Shown piece by piece: positions 17,233 to 26,598 of a stretch of DNA of 64,000 nucleotides. The stretch spans positions 62,001-126,000 of the forward strand of contig JAPLDJ010000025.1 of the NCBI GenBank assembly GCA_026391805.1, in the 5' to 3' direction. The notes beneath the pieces are model-generated. The model was given only the letters and a program-made list of their open reading frames with translations, searched no databases and was not told the origin of the DNA. The DNA is from Bacteroidota bacterium (GTDB taxonomy: Bacteria; Bacteroidota; Bacteroidia; Bacteroidales; FEN-979). Both the position numbers and the translations under genes were made by a program. Position 1 is the stretch's first letter; each line of letters opens with the position of its first letter.

Positions 17233-18165
17233 ATGGAAGTAAGTGTCGAAAACATCACCAAAACCTATGGCTTTCAGAAAGCCGTCGACGGTATTTCATT
17301 CAAGGTGAAAGCCGGAGAGATCGTCGGTTTCCTGGGTCCCAACGGCGCAGGAAAGACCACCACGATGAAGATCATCACCTGTTTCATGCCTCCGAATGAA
17401 GGGGACGTGAAGGTCGGAGGGATCTCTGTTCTGTCCGATCCCGAGGAGGTAAAAAAACACATCGGGTACCTTCCCGAAACCAACCCGCTCTACAAGGAGA
17501 TGCCGGTGATCGATTACCTCCGGTTCGTGGCGGAAATACAGGGTGTTCAGAAGGAGAAGATCCGGGAACGGATTGTTGAAATGATCCAGGTCTGCGGACT
17601 TAAAAGCGAGAAATACAAAAAGATCGGCGAGCTTTCGAAGGGCTACCAGCAAAGGGTCGGCCTTGCACAGGCCATGATCCATGACCCGGATGTACTGATC
17701 CTCGACGAACCGACCTCCGGGCTGGATCCTAACCAGATTGTCGAGATCAGGGAGCTGATAAAAAAGATCGGCCGCGAAAAAACAGTGATCCTTTCATCCC
17801 ATATCCTTGCAGAGGTGGAAGCCACCTGCGACCGGATCCTGATCGTAAATGAGGGGAAACTGGTCGCCGACGGAACGGCGAACACCCTCCGAAAACAGGC
17901 GCAGGCCAAGGAGATCGTGAAAGTCACCATCGAGGACGGCGACCGGAACCAGATCTTCCAGGCCCTGCAGAAGCTGGAAACCGTCGAACTGGTCGATCTC
18001 CTCCCCCAGTATACACAGTCATACGAGGTCCAGAGCAAACCGGATGCTTCCTCCCGGCGGGCCATTTTCAAGCTCTGCACCGAAAAAGGCTGGACCCTGA
18101 CTGAAATGACGCCGGTTGAGCGGAAACTCGAAGAGGTGTTCAGGGATCTTACGATAACGAATTAA
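17233..18165 (+). CDS. gldA: Gliding-type ABC transporter ATP-binding subunit GldA
   Basis: This 310-residue ABC ATPase has Walker A GPNGAGKTTT (about 35-44), a Q-loop near LPETNPLYKEMP, signature LSKGYQQRVGLAQA near 135, Walker B DVLILDEPTSGLDP near 155-168 and the H-loop SSHILAE near 192. Residues 220-310 form the C-terminal domain found in GldA (VELVDLLPQYTQSYEV, then TLTEMTPVERKLEEVF). GldA works with GldF and GldG, required for gliding in Flavobacterium; in non-gliding relatives the role is unclear. gldF follows after 27 bases. Confidence 0.9.
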   Translation: MEVSVENITKTYGFQKAVDGISFKVKAGEIVGFLGPNGAGKTTTMKIITCFMPPNEGDVKVGGISVLSDPEEVKKHIGYLPETNPLYKEMPVIDYLRFVAEIQGVQKEKIRERIVEMIQVCGLKSEKYKKIGELSKGYQQRVGLAQAMIHDPDVLILDEPTSGLDPNQIVEIRELIKKIGREKTVILSSHILAEVEATCDRILIVNEGKLVADGTANTLRKQAQAKEIVKVTIEDGDRNQIFQALQKLETVELVDLLPQYTQSYEVQSKPDASSRRAIFKLCTEKGWTLTEMTPVERKLEEVFRDLTITN

Positions 18166-18192
18166 GGTTGAATTTCTTTATTCCAACATACT

Positions 18193-18918
18193 ATGAAAAA
18201 AATCTGGATCATAACAAAACGGGAACTCAGGTCTTTCTTTGATTCCCTCATGGCCTACATCATGATCGTTCTCTTTCTCGGGTTCAGCGGTTTCTTTACC
18301 TGGATCTCCGGCAGCGATATCTTCCTGGTGAACCAGGCAAGCCTTCAGACATTTTTCGGGATCGCTTACTGGACCCTTTTCTTCTTCATCCCGGCCATCA
18401 CCATGGGTTTGCTGGCGGACGAACGGAAATCGGGTACACTGGAACTGCTGGTTACGAAACCTGTCAGCAGTTGGCAGATCATCATCGGTAAATTCCTTGC
18501 TGCTTTCCTGCTGATCTGCATCTCACTTGCGCTGACCTTCCCCTATTACATCACCGTTGCCAACATCGGCAAGATCGATCACGGTGCCGTCTGGATGGGC
18601 TATCTCGGGCTTCTGTTCATGAGCGCTTCCTACATCAGCATCGGCCTTTTTGCAAGCAGCATCACCAGCAACCAGATCGTCTCCTTCCTGATCGCCCTGT
18701 TCATCGGGATCTTCTTCCACCTGATCTTCGGGATCGCCAGCAGCGGATCGGCCGGATGGTTTGCCGGAATACTCAACTACCTGAGCATTTCCACCCATTT
18801 TGAGAGCATGGCGCGCGGGGTTATTGATTCAAAGGATCTATTTTATTTCCTTTCCATCATTTTCTTTGGGTTGATCGGTACGGAACTTTCATTATCAAAA
18901 AGGAACCTCTCAAATTAA
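18193..18918 (+). CDS. gldF: Gliding-type ABC transporter permease GldF
   Basis: This 241-residue protein has six membrane helices of the ABC-2 permease type, beginning WIITKRELRSFFDSLMAYI. The loop ADERKSGTLELLVTKPVSSWQII is the conserved coupling segment of the family. The gene order gldA-gldF-gldG identifies it. It should form the membrane pore of the ABC complex with GldA on the cytosolic face. Confidence 0.88.
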   Translation: MKKIWIITKRELRSFFDSLMAYIMIVLFLGFSGFFTWISGSDIFLVNQASLQTFFGIAYWTLFFFIPAITMGLLADERKSGTLELLVTKPVSSWQIIIGKFLAAFLLICISLALTFPYYITVANIGKIDHGAVWMGYLGLLFMSASYISIGLFASSITSNQIVSFLIALFIGIFFHLIFGIASSGSAGWFAGILNYLSISTHFESMARGVIDSKDLFYFLSIIFFGLIGTELSLSKRNLSN

Positions 18919-19010
18919 TCATCATCGATCGGAGTTTTTAATATTCAAACGGTATGAAATGCCCATATAAAAACTCATCACACAAAACCTGAATGTTAAT
19001 AAGGGCATTC

Positions 19011-19030
19011 CCTGCCCGCGGCAGGCGGGC
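19011..19030. repeat. GC-rich palindromic repeat element
   Basis: CCTGCCCGCGGCAGGCGGGC is a variant of the palindrome found perfectly at 39602-39621 and 56528-56547. It lies in the 143-base gap between gldF and gldG and may attenuate or stabilise the transcript. Confidence 0.6.
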
Positions 19031-19061
19031 ATGTGACCGTTAAAATCAAAATTATTACCAC

Positions 19062-20582
19062 ATGAAAAATAAAAAATCGATTCTCACATATTTACTCCTT
19101 GTTGCAGGGATCATTGTTTTTATCAACATCATGTCGGACAGTTTTTTCCTGCGGCTTGATTTTACGGCGGATAAAAGATATACGCTCAGCCAGCCCACAA
19201 AGGAGATCCTGCATTCACTGAAACAGGTGGTGACAGTTACAGCCTATTTCAGCGAGGAGATCCCGCCCGATTTCCTGAAGGTGCGCAGGGATTTCAAGGA
19301 ACTTCTGATCGAGTACAACAACCGCTCGAACGGCAAGGTCATGTTTGAATTCATCAATCCGAACAAGGATAACGAAACGGAACAGAAGGCCCTGACAGAG
19401 GGCGTCAACCCGGTGATGATCAACATGCGTGACAAGGACCAGGTGAAGCAGCAGAAAGCCTATATGGGCGCCGTACTGCATTTCGGCGACAAGAAGGAGG
19501 TGATCCCGTTTATTCAGCCGGGCGCCGCGATGGAATACAGCCTGTCGACCAGCATAAAGAAGATGACCGCTGAAAACAAACCGAAGCTTGCGCTGCTGAC
19601 CGGCCATGGCGAAGCAACAATGAATTCGATGGGTCAGGTGATGCAATCGCTGTCGGTTCTGTATGATGTGGAACCGGTCGACCTGAGGGATGCTGCAATA
19701 AACCTGGATAAGTATAAGACCATGGTCATTGTGAACCCGAAGGACACGTTCCCGGAAGATCAGCTGAATAAACTTGATCAGTACCTTGCCGCCGGGAAAA
19801 ATATCTTCATCGCCATGAACCGTGTCGATGGAGATTTCAGGACGCTGACCGGCGCGGTGGTGGGCACCGGTCTGGAGGCATGGCTGGAGAAAAAAGGCGT
19901 TCGCGTCAATCCGAATTTCGTTGTTGATCAGAACTGCGGAAGCGTTACCGTGAACCAGCAGCAGGGGTTTATGAACTTCCAGACTGCCGTGCGTTTTCCG
20001 TACCTGCCGCTGATTACAAAATTCTCAACGGAACCAGCAACCAAAGGACTGTCAGCCCTTCTGCTCCAATTTCCGAGTTCCATTGATTTTCTTTCAACCA
20101 ACAGGGATGTTTCATTCACAGCGCTTGCATCGACTTCGGACCAGGCCGGGACGGAAAACCCGCCGCTTCGTTTCGACGTCAACCGGAACTGGCAGCCGCA
20201 GGATTTTCCCTTATCGAACCTGACTGTTGCGGGGGTTTTATCCGGAAAGATCGTTGGGACTGCCACGTCGAAGATCATTGTGGTGTCCGATGGCGATTTC
20301 CCCATCAACGGTGAAGGGAACGAAGCCCGGCAGCTCCAGCCCGACAACCTGAACTTCATGGTCAACGGTATCGACTGGCTTTCCGATGACACCGGCCTGA
20401 TTGATCTCCGCTCGAAAGAGGTCAATTCAAGGCCGCTCGATCAGATGGAAGATGGCAAAAAAGCCTTGTTGAAATACCTGAACTTCCTCCTCCCCCTTCT
20501 GCTGATCCTTGGTTATGGTTTGTTCCGCTGGCAGTACCGGCGGAATCTCCGGATGAAGAGGATGAACGAGAATTACATCTGA
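19062..20582 (+). CDS. gldG: Gliding-type ABC system component GldG
   Basis: The protein has 506 residues with an N-terminal membrane helix (ILTYLLLVAGIIVFINIMSD) and a C-terminal helix (ALLKYLNFLLPLLLILGYGLF). In between is a large extracytoplasmic GldG/IFT52-like domain (RYTLSQPTKEILHSLKQ, then LLTGHGEATMNSMGQV and IVVSDGDFPINGEGNEARQ). It is the third GldAFG component. The ORF starts 143 bases after gldF, more than usual, because of an inserted palindromic repeat. Confidence 0.88.
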   Translation: MKNKKSILTYLLLVAGIIVFINIMSDSFFLRLDFTADKRYTLSQPTKEILHSLKQVVTVTAYFSEEIPPDFLKVRRDFKELLIEYNNRSNGKVMFEFINPNKDNETEQKALTEGVNPVMINMRDKDQVKQQKAYMGAVLHFGDKKEVIPFIQPGAAMEYSLSTSIKKMTAENKPKLALLTGHGEATMNSMGQVMQSLSVLYDVEPVDLRDAAINLDKYKTMVIVNPKDTFPEDQLNKLDQYLAAGKNIFIAMNRVDGDFRTLTGAVVGTGLEAWLEKKGVRVNPNFVVDQNCGSVTVNQQQGFMNFQTAVRFPYLPLITKFSTEPATKGLSALLLQFPSSIDFLSTNRDVSFTALASTSDQAGTENPPLRFDVNRNWQPQDFPLSNLTVAGVLSGKIVGTATSKIIVVSDGDFPINGEGNEARQLQPDNLNFMVNGIDWLSDDTGLIDLRSKEVNSRPLDQMEDGKKALLKYLNFLLPLLLILGYGLFRWQYRRNLRMKRMNENYI

Positions 20583-20809
20583 TGGCGAATCGAAAAAACA
20601 TCAGCCAAAGCAGGGAAAGAAGAAAATATTTCAGCCGGGATTGAGAAAACCGGGCTCATTTGTTGCATAATATCCCATTATCCTGAATCCGATAGCGGAA
20701 TTTGCGGTTATATAAAGCCGGGTTCCGCTTTTCCTTTCTTTTTTGTATTTAATCCTGATTCAAGGAAAAGCGTTGTATGATCCCGTTTCTCTCACGGGTC
20801 TTTCCGGGC

Positions 20810-20817
20810 TAATTTTG
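20810..20817 (+). promoter_or_regulatory. -7 promoter element
   Basis: TAATTTTG matches TAnnTTTG, 24 bases upstream of the ATG at 20842. Confidence 0.5.
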
Positions 20818-20841
20818 TTTTCTATTTAAAAATCCTGCATC

Positions 20842-21447
20842 ATGAAAACATCAGCCAAAAACCAAACCAGGTGCATTCTTCCTCTCTTAATCATTGTTTT
20901 GTTCTGCCACGGGACCCTGTTCCCCCAGCAGGTTATTAAATTCAAGTCCGGGAAGGTGTATGAAGTCAAACTGATCTCGCAGCATGCCGATTCCATCAAA
21001 TATGAAATGACTTCAGCTCCCGGAATCATTTTCACCACATCCATGGACCAGGTGGAGAAAATCTGGAACCAGAAGGCAAAATCCACACCGGCAGAAAACC
21101 AGGTGAACCGCGAATACCTTACCAAAAAGATCAGTCATTATAATAGCCTTATTGTTGTCGGAACCGTACTTGGTGTCGTGGGAGTGTCAACCTGCCTCAT
21201 CGGAACAACCATTAAGACGAAATCTAATAACAGTGATGATTTCCTGAGTTCCCTTGAAGAAACAAACAATAAAGCATTAAAAACGGCTATCATTGTCACA
21301 GGGGGATTGATAAGTGTGGCAGGGTTAACACTGACGATCATCGGTGCAACAAAAAGTTCTGAATACAAGGATAAGCTGAAAGGACTTTCCGTGGATGTAA
21401 AGACAACTTCGTCGATGGCTGGCATTTCCATCAGGTACAGATTTTAA
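20842..21447 (+). CDS. Exported protein of unknown function with two membrane segments
   Basis: The protein has 201 residues. A signal peptide ends near TLFPQ. Residues 30-75 (VIKFKSGKVYEVKLISQHADSI) resemble the small beta domain of Bacteroidota proteins that begin with a strand-rich 'KxGxVYxxKI' segment. Two hydrophobic segments follow (LIVVGTVLGVVGVSTCLIG and AIIVTGGLISVAGLTLTIIG) around a polar loop, and the C-terminus ends in ISIRYRF. I do not recognise a family with a known function. Confidence 0.65.
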   Translation: MKTSAKNQTRCILPLLIIVLFCHGTLFPQQVIKFKSGKVYEVKLISQHADSIKYEMTSAPGIIFTTSMDQVEKIWNQKAKSTPAENQVNREYLTKKISHYNSLIVVGTVLGVVGVSTCLIGTTIKTKSNNSDDFLSSLEETNNKALKTAIIVTGGLISVAGLTLTIIGATKSSEYKDKLKGLSVDVKTTSSMAGISIRYRF

Positions 21448-21472
21448 TTGCCGGGGAAATTATTTTCTAACA

Positions 21473-22453
21473 ATGAATAAAAATAAGATGGACGATATGG
21501 AAACAAAGATCTTAAAAGGAGAAGCTGTAAGGGACAGGATCTTCGCAGAAGTAAAAAATGAGCTTTCACGGCTTTTACAGAAATACCAGAGGGTTCCCGG
21601 AATCGTATTCATCGGTTTTGCCGGTGTTCCGTTGGGGAAATACAATATGCCGCTGCATGTGGGCACAGCACAGCAACTGGGCTTCAAAGTATACCAGGAA
21701 CTCCTGCCGGAGGATGTGACGGTACGGCAATTATCCGCAGTAATTGAACATTATAACCATGACCAGGAGGTCGATGCGATTGTATTGCTCCAGCCACTGC
21801 CCGGTCATCTTAATCCCCTTGAAATGGCCGGGAAGATCTATCCCCGGAAGGAAGTTGAAGGGTTCCACCCTGTCAACCTGGCCGGTACGCTGATGCCCGA
21901 CAGTCACCTGAACCGTTACCCGATGTGCCTCCCTGCTGCACTGGAAGAAATTTTCAGGGAAAACGGGATCCGCAGACACAAGGACCAGGAATGGGTCTTC
22001 CTGCTGGATGATGAGTTCATTTCGAACCCGCTGACCTATATGATCGTCAAGGCAGCGGCTTCCAGGGCCGTGCCAAAGGATTGTCCCGTATCGTTTATCA
22101 ACAAGAACTCCGCTAAAGTTGCAGAATATTGCCACAGGGCCGACTTTCTTGTGGTGGTCTCAAAATTCCCGGAATATGTCGATCCCGAATGGCTGAAGCC
22201 CGGCGTCTGCATCATCGATATTTACTCCAACCTGGTAAAGGAGGTTCCGTCAAAAGCCGATCCTTCCCGGCTGGTCCCCGTGATCCGCGGCGGTGTTTGC
22301 GTTGAATCGGTTAAGAACATTGCAGGATCCATCCTTCCGGTTCCGGGGGGACTGATGACAGTCGTTCTCGGCATTTTGTTCCGTAACACATTGCAGTCGT
22401 TTAGGATCTGCCAGGCTGAAAATACCGCTCAGAGAAAACTCATCCTTGTCTGA
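21473..22453 (+). CDS. FolD-fold paralogue with altered active site
   Basis: This 326-residue protein aligns along its length with FolD (methylene-THF dehydrogenase/cyclohydrolase, usually about 290 residues). Retained landmarks are EVEGFHPVNLAGTL near 125 (family DVDGFHPxN) and LPVPGGLMTVVLG near 290 (family PVPGGVGPMT). Key sites differ. The catalytic Tyr-x3-Lys helix reads KYNMPLHVG, with no Lys. The folate segment VQLPLP reads LLQPLPGH. The Asp of the DGF motif is Glu. The NADP loop GRSxxVGxP reads LLDDEFISNP. Normal FolD catalysis therefore looks unlikely; the true role is unknown. A strong terminator follows. Confidence 0.75.
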   Translation: MNKNKMDDMETKILKGEAVRDRIFAEVKNELSRLLQKYQRVPGIVFIGFAGVPLGKYNMPLHVGTAQQLGFKVYQELLPEDVTVRQLSAVIEHYNHDQEVDAIVLLQPLPGHLNPLEMAGKIYPRKEVEGFHPVNLAGTLMPDSHLNRYPMCLPAALEEIFRENGIRRHKDQEWVFLLDDEFISNPLTYMIVKAAASRAVPKDCPVSFINKNSAKVAEYCHRADFLVVVSKFPEYVDPEWLKPGVCIIDIYSNLVKEVPSKADPSRLVPVIRGGVCVESVKNIAGSILPVPGGLMTVVLGILFRNTLQSFRICQAENTAQRKLILV

Positions 22454-22481
22454 ATATCATCCTTTATTTATTCATTCACCT

Positions 22482-22507
22482 GAACCCCTCCGGGGGTTCT
22501 TTTTTTT
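22482..22507 (+). terminator. Rho-independent terminator
   Basis: GAACCCC (22482-22488) pairs with GGGGTTC (22493-22499) across a 4-base loop, followed by an eight-T run. It lies 28 bases after the FolD-like stop codon. Confidence 0.9.
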
Positions 22508-22542
22508 GCGCAGGTTATCACTTAAAAAAAGCTCCTGATCGA

Positions 22543-23298
22543 TTAATTATTAATCGTAATAGCCTTCACATAAGCCGCCTCCTTGATGAAATAGAAGGAC
22601 TTCGAATTGAAGGTCTGAATGCTGTAAGTCCATGGACAAACTTCAAGGTATCCTGCACCTGTTGCGAGATCTGCAACATCAGACTGAGAGAAAATACAAG
22701 GAACTGCATTTCCTGGCAATCGTTTCATTACAGATTTGCCGTTGCCGGAACTGATCAATACTACATAAACCGAATCTGCATTGTTGGTAAACCCACCTAA
22801 TACTACGGCCAGTCCTGCCATTTTCGAAAAGGCACCCGGCAGATTATTGAAATTAGTGAATTCCGGAAATGTCCGGGTATCAGTATAATTGAATGACGGG
22901 ACATTGGCTGATCCTGAAACAGACCATATGGACTGATCATATGTTACCGGGTTGGCAAGGTCAGTATATAAATACGCATTGTTTGACTGTTTTACCAATG
23001 CTTTGGTATTGAATGTGACCGAACCGCCATCCAGGAAGGTTGTTGCACCTAATGTTGTTGGAAAAGCCGCCGTTGGAGTATTCATCTGATAAGGAACCGC
23101 TACGCCTCCAACTGTCTGACTTGTTACCGTCATTAATGAAACCAGTACTCCATTCGCATCGCTGAAATTATAGCTGACTGTTGGAACGCTACTGGTGGGT
23201 GTTGTCTCCGGGGTTGTGGTTGAACTTTTTGTACAACCGGATATGATTACGGATAAAAATCCGATGGCCATAACCGGGATTAAAATATGCTTTTTCAT
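22543..23298 (-). CDS. Lipoprotein of unknown function
   Basis: The protein has 251 residues with a lipoprotein signal (MKKHILIPVMAIGFLSVIISGC, lipobox ISGC) and a Thr/Ser/Pro-rich tether (residues 23-40). The rest is beta-rich with many Asn, Thr and Tyr (GATTFLDGGSVTFNTKALV). No enzyme motif is seen. The promoter TATCTTTG reads on the minus strand at 23325-23332. Confidence 0.7.
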   Translation of the reverse strand: MKKHILIPVMAIGFLSVIISGCTKSSTTTPETTPTSSVPTVSYNFSDANGVLVSLMTVTSQTVGGVAVPYQMNTPTAAFPTTLGATTFLDGGSVTFNTKALVKQSNNAYLYTDLANPVTYDQSIWSVSGSANVPSFNYTDTRTFPEFTNFNNLPGAFSKMAGLAVVLGGFTNNADSVYVVLISSGNGKSVMKRLPGNAVPCIFSQSDVADLATGAGYLEVCPWTYSIQTFNSKSFYFIKEAAYVKAITINN

Positions 23299-23324
23299 AA
23301 TAATTGTTTTTAAGGTTTATGTTA

Positions 23325-23332
23325 CAAAGATA
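23325..23332 (-). promoter_or_regulatory. -7 promoter element of the lipoprotein gene
   Basis: The minus strand reads TATCTTTG, an exact TAnnTTTG match, 26 bases before the ATG at 23298. Confidence 0.5.
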
Positions 23333-23498
23333 CGTTTATTTAGACCATTTCTAACTTAATTTCATGATAAATCTCTGTTTTCCTGAATTCTTTTTGACAG
23401 CGGGGGACTTTATCATGGGCATGAACCCCGGTGCCAGCCTCATGAATGAAACCCGGAAAATATTTCCACATCCCTGATCAGAACCCGGAAAAATTCAG

Positions 23499-23506
23499 TA
23501 TATTTG
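23499..23506 (+). promoter_or_regulatory. -7 promoter element of the slipin gene
   Basis: TATATTTG matches TAnnTTTG, 37 bases before the ATG at 23544. Confidence 0.45.
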
Positions 23507-23543
23507 AAAGAACTACTTTTCGGATTTTCTGACAATAAAATTT

Positions 23544-24470
23544 ATGGAGGAATTTGATATGAGAAGAATCAATTCTTTTGCCGTGCTGGTTTTTTTCGTT
23601 ATCCTGGGAATCGGCGTTGGACTGGCTTTTATAACTGCCTACCTTTCGGCTGACAACGCCCAGGGTACATGGGTTGGCGCCATTTTCTTTGTACTTGCAG
23701 TTATTGTTTCCAGCGCTACCAAGGTGGCGGATCAATGGGAAAGAGCTGTGATCTTACGATTGGGTCATTTCTATGCCCTTAAGGGGCCGGGGCTTTTTTT
23801 CATCATTCCCGTCATTGATGCAATCCCCTACTGGATCGACATCCGGGTGATCACGACGACGTTCAGGACAGAGAAAACCCTGACCAAGGACACGGTGCCG
23901 GTCGACGTTGATGCGGTCCTGTTCTGGAAAGTGATCGACCCAAAAAAAGCGGCACTGGATGTGGCCGATTACAGAAGTGCGATCAGCTGGGCTGCCCAGA
24001 CGGCACTTCGCGATGTGATCGGGAAAACGATGCTTTCGGATATGCTCGAAGGAAGGGAAAAGATCAGCAGCGAGCTTCAGCGGATCATCGATGAACGTAC
24101 CGAGCCCTGGGGCGTGAATGTTATTTCCGTAGAGGTCAAAGATGTATTAATCCCGTCAGCCCTGGAAGATGCCATGTCGATGCAGGCCCAGGCAGAACGC
24201 GAACGTCAGGCAAGGGTGATCCTGGGTGATTCTGAACGCCAGGTAGCGGAAAAGTTTGCCGAAGCTGCAAAAACCTATACCAACGATCCTACCGCACTTC
24301 ACCTGCGGGCCATGAACATGCTCTACGAAGGACTGAAACAGAATTCCACCATCGTCATCGTGCCCAGTTCTGCCGTAGATTCGATGCAGCTGGGCGGGCT
24401 TGCCGGCATAACTGCATTGACCATGGAGTTGCAGAAAGAAAAAGAGAAAAACAAGGAAAAGGAATTATGA
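23544..24470 (+). CDS. Slipin/stomatin-type SPFH domain membrane protein
   Basis: The protein has 308 residues with two N-terminal hydrophobic segments (residues 9-30 and 37-58). The SPFH core follows: QWERAVILRLGHFYALKGPG, IDIRVITTTF, TVPVDVDAVLFWKV and a final VKDVLIPSALEDAMSMQAQAERERQARV. The latter precedes a charged coiled coil and a KEKEKNKEKEL tail. Slipins form oligomeric scaffolds on the cytoplasmic membrane and often pair with a NfeD protease-like partner; no nfeD is next to it here. Confidence 0.88.
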   Translation: MEEFDMRRINSFAVLVFFVILGIGVGLAFITAYLSADNAQGTWVGAIFFVLAVIVSSATKVADQWERAVILRLGHFYALKGPGLFFIIPVIDAIPYWIDIRVITTTFRTEKTLTKDTVPVDVDAVLFWKVIDPKKAALDVADYRSAISWAAQTALRDVIGKTMLSDMLEGREKISSELQRIIDERTEPWGVNVISVEVKDVLIPSALEDAMSMQAQAERERQARVILGDSERQVAEKFAEAAKTYTNDPTALHLRAMNMLYEGLKQNSTIVIVPSSAVDSMQLGGLAGITALTMELQKEKEKNKEKEL

Positions 24471-24591
24471 ATTAGAAAATTTGAATTTTGAATTATGAAT
24501 TGCCGGGAAGAACCTGCTTAATGGACGGGATTTTTCCGACGATTCTATTTAATGACCCACTTCATAATTTTTATTTAGACCATTTCTTTAT

Positions 24592-24599
24592 TACCTTTG
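24592..24599 (+). promoter_or_regulatory. -7 promoter element of the TPR gene
   Basis: TACCTTTG matches TAnnTTTG and lies 16 bases before the ATG at 24616, leaving a leader of about 10 bases. Confidence 0.5.
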
Positions 24600-24615
24600 C
24601 CGGAAATATACCGGA

Positions 24616-26427
24616 ATGAAGAAGAAAAAGAAGGACAGGGTAACAATTTTACTTGTCGCTATCCTCGTTACGTATTTATTGATGCTGACCTTGATCACCC
24701 ATGCTGAGTCCTTGTCCTATGCGGCAAAACTGAGGAATGAATATAAAAAGACAGGGAACGACAGCATTAAAATAGAACGGCTGTTCGACCTGGCCTTCTT
24801 TTACTACGATGATCTGAGTGACGACCCGGCCGCTGATAGTATCAGCCAGGCTGCAATCGGCATCGCAGAAGCAGATCAGCGGCCCGGGCTGCTCCTGCTG
24901 GCCTATAACAGGTACACGGAATCCAATAACCTGAACAGGAATTATCAGAAAGCGCTTGGCTATGCATTAAAGGCAGAACAGCTCTCATCCCTCAGCAACA
25001 ATCCCGCGGTAGTCTTCCGAAGTTATAAGAACCTGGCTGCTGTTTATCTTGCAGGATATGAATATGACAAGGCGCTTGAATACAGTTACAAATCACTCTC
25101 CATTTCCGCCTCCACCGATAATATCAAATGGAAAGCCGAAAGTTACCTGGACATCGGAAGAAGCCTTGAAGGGAAAAACCAGAAGATTGAAGCCTTCAGG
25201 AATTACCTGAATGCTATTAGCCTGGCGGAACGGACAAAAGACCGTGACCTTATGACGAAATGCGACGACCAGTTATCGCAGTTCTACAACCTGAATAAAT
25301 TGTACGCAAAGGCGATCAAATACAAGCAAATGCAGATCGATCTGCTTCAGAAGGCAAAACCCGTCGATTCGGTCGCGCTCATGTGGACCCTGTATGATCT
25401 CCAGGCCATTGACATTCACTCCAACAACAATCACCTGAATGAAAGAACCATCAATGAGATCCTTGATTTCGCAACGAGAAGGAAAAACCACCAGATGCTG
25501 AGCTATGAATTTGCGCTGATCCGCAACCATCTGATTGAAGCAGACAAAATCGACCAGCTTCATGACTTTTACCTCAAACAGTTCCCGGATCAGCTGAAAA
25601 GAATGTCGCTGGAAAATCCGGGGCTTTACAATAAGCTCAACGCTTTTTTTTGTGAAAGAAGGAACATGCCGGACTCTGCACTTTATTATTTCAGCAAGGC
25701 GGAAACAAGCCTGCAATCGAACCCCAATTTAATCCTTCAGTCTAACTTTTATAACAGGTTCGGCCAGTTCCTTGTCCGACAGGGAAAGAAAGACCAGGCC
25801 ATTGCCAAGTTCTCAAAGTCGTATGAACTAGCGAAAGAAGCTTCATACCTTGACTACATGCTGAATGCATCCGGGGAACTTCAGTCGGTCTATGCCGGCA
25901 AGGGAGATTTTAAAAATGCTTATAACTGGTCCGTGCAGAACAAGGTTCTTTCCGACAGCATGAACAACATGTCGAAAAAAGACCAGATGCTGATCATGGA
26001 GATTGATCATGAAAACCGGCAGCAGGAACTGGCAGCCGAAGAAGAACGGTCGTCCATCCAGCGGAGGAATTACCTGGAATATTCTGCCATGATAATTGTC
26101 ATTATCGGGGTATTTATTGTTTTACTGATGCTGGGCAGCCTGAAGGTCCCGGAATGGATCATTAAAATGCTGGGCTTCTTTTCTTTCATTTTCCTTTTTG
26201 AGTTTATCATCCTGATCGCTGATCATACGATCCATGAGATCACCCATGGTGAGCCCTGGAAGATCCTGCTCATAAAGATCTTCCTGCTTGCGGTCATGCT
26301 CCCGATGCATGAGTGGATCGAACGGCGCGTCATGGGCTTTTTGCTTGATCCGCGGCTGATCAACATTTCCCGGTATCCCCTGAAGAGCAAACTAAAGGAA
26401 AAAGTAATCAGGATTTACCAGAAATAA
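24616..26427 (+). CDS. Membrane-anchored tetratricopeptide repeat protein
   Basis: The protein has 603 residues. A lysine-rich start precedes one membrane helix (ILLVAILVTYLLMLTLI). Residues 40-470 are TPR-like helical pairs (NLAAVYLAGYEYDKALEYSY, YLDIGRSLEGKNQKIEAFRN, YNRFGQFLVRQGKKDQAIAK). A coiled coil (HENRQQELAAEEERSSIQRR) leads into three C-terminal membrane helices and a basic cytosolic tail. The front half looks like TPR sensor histidine kinases of this phylum, but there is no kinase or HTH domain, so it is a truncated-type receptor or a scaffold. No partner gene is adjacent. Confidence 0.75.
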   Translation: MKKKKKDRVTILLVAILVTYLLMLTLITHAESLSYAAKLRNEYKKTGNDSIKIERLFDLAFFYYDDLSDDPAADSISQAAIGIAEADQRPGLLLLAYNRYTESNNLNRNYQKALGYALKAEQLSSLSNNPAVVFRSYKNLAAVYLAGYEYDKALEYSYKSLSISASTDNIKWKAESYLDIGRSLEGKNQKIEAFRNYLNAISLAERTKDRDLMTKCDDQLSQFYNLNKLYAKAIKYKQMQIDLLQKAKPVDSVALMWTLYDLQAIDIHSNNNHLNERTINEILDFATRRKNHQMLSYEFALIRNHLIEADKIDQLHDFYLKQFPDQLKRMSLENPGLYNKLNAFFCERRNMPDSALYYFSKAETSLQSNPNLILQSNFYNRFGQFLVRQGKKDQAIAKFSKSYELAKEASYLDYMLNASGELQSVYAGKGDFKNAYNWSVQNKVLSDSMNNMSKKDQMLIMEIDHENRQQELAAEEERSSIQRRNYLEYSAMIIVIIGVFIVLLMLGSLKVPEWIIKMLGFFSFIFLFEFIILIADHTIHEITHGEPWKILLIKIFLLAVMLPMHEWIERRVMGFLLDPRLINISRYPLKSKLKEKVIRIYQK

Positions 26428-26460
26428 GTTGGTGTTGACCAAAAAACTCACCCCCTCAAT

Positions 26461-26489
26461 CCCCCTCTCTTTGTTTTAAAGAGAAGGGG
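26461..26489. repeat. C/G-rich hairpin, member of the CCCCCTCTC family
   Basis: CCCCCTCTCTTT and AAAGAGAAGGGG pair with one mismatch around a GTTTT loop, downstream of the TPR gene. The flanking words CTCACCCCCTCAAT link it to the hairpins at 17042, 36208 and 56575. It may act as a factor-independent 3' end. Confidence 0.6.
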
Positions 26490-26598
26490 AAGTACCGGGC
26501 ACCTGGACAGGGAGTGAGTTCCTCAAATCCTGGTTGATCCGTAAAAGTTTCTCTCCAAAGAATTTTTTTTCTTCTTTCTTTGATATATCGAAATTAAT

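Noticed and set aside
17233-20582. Evidence of actual gliding motility
   Set aside because: GldA, GldF and GldG alone do not prove gliding; the core GldK-L-M-N and SprA genes are not in the window.
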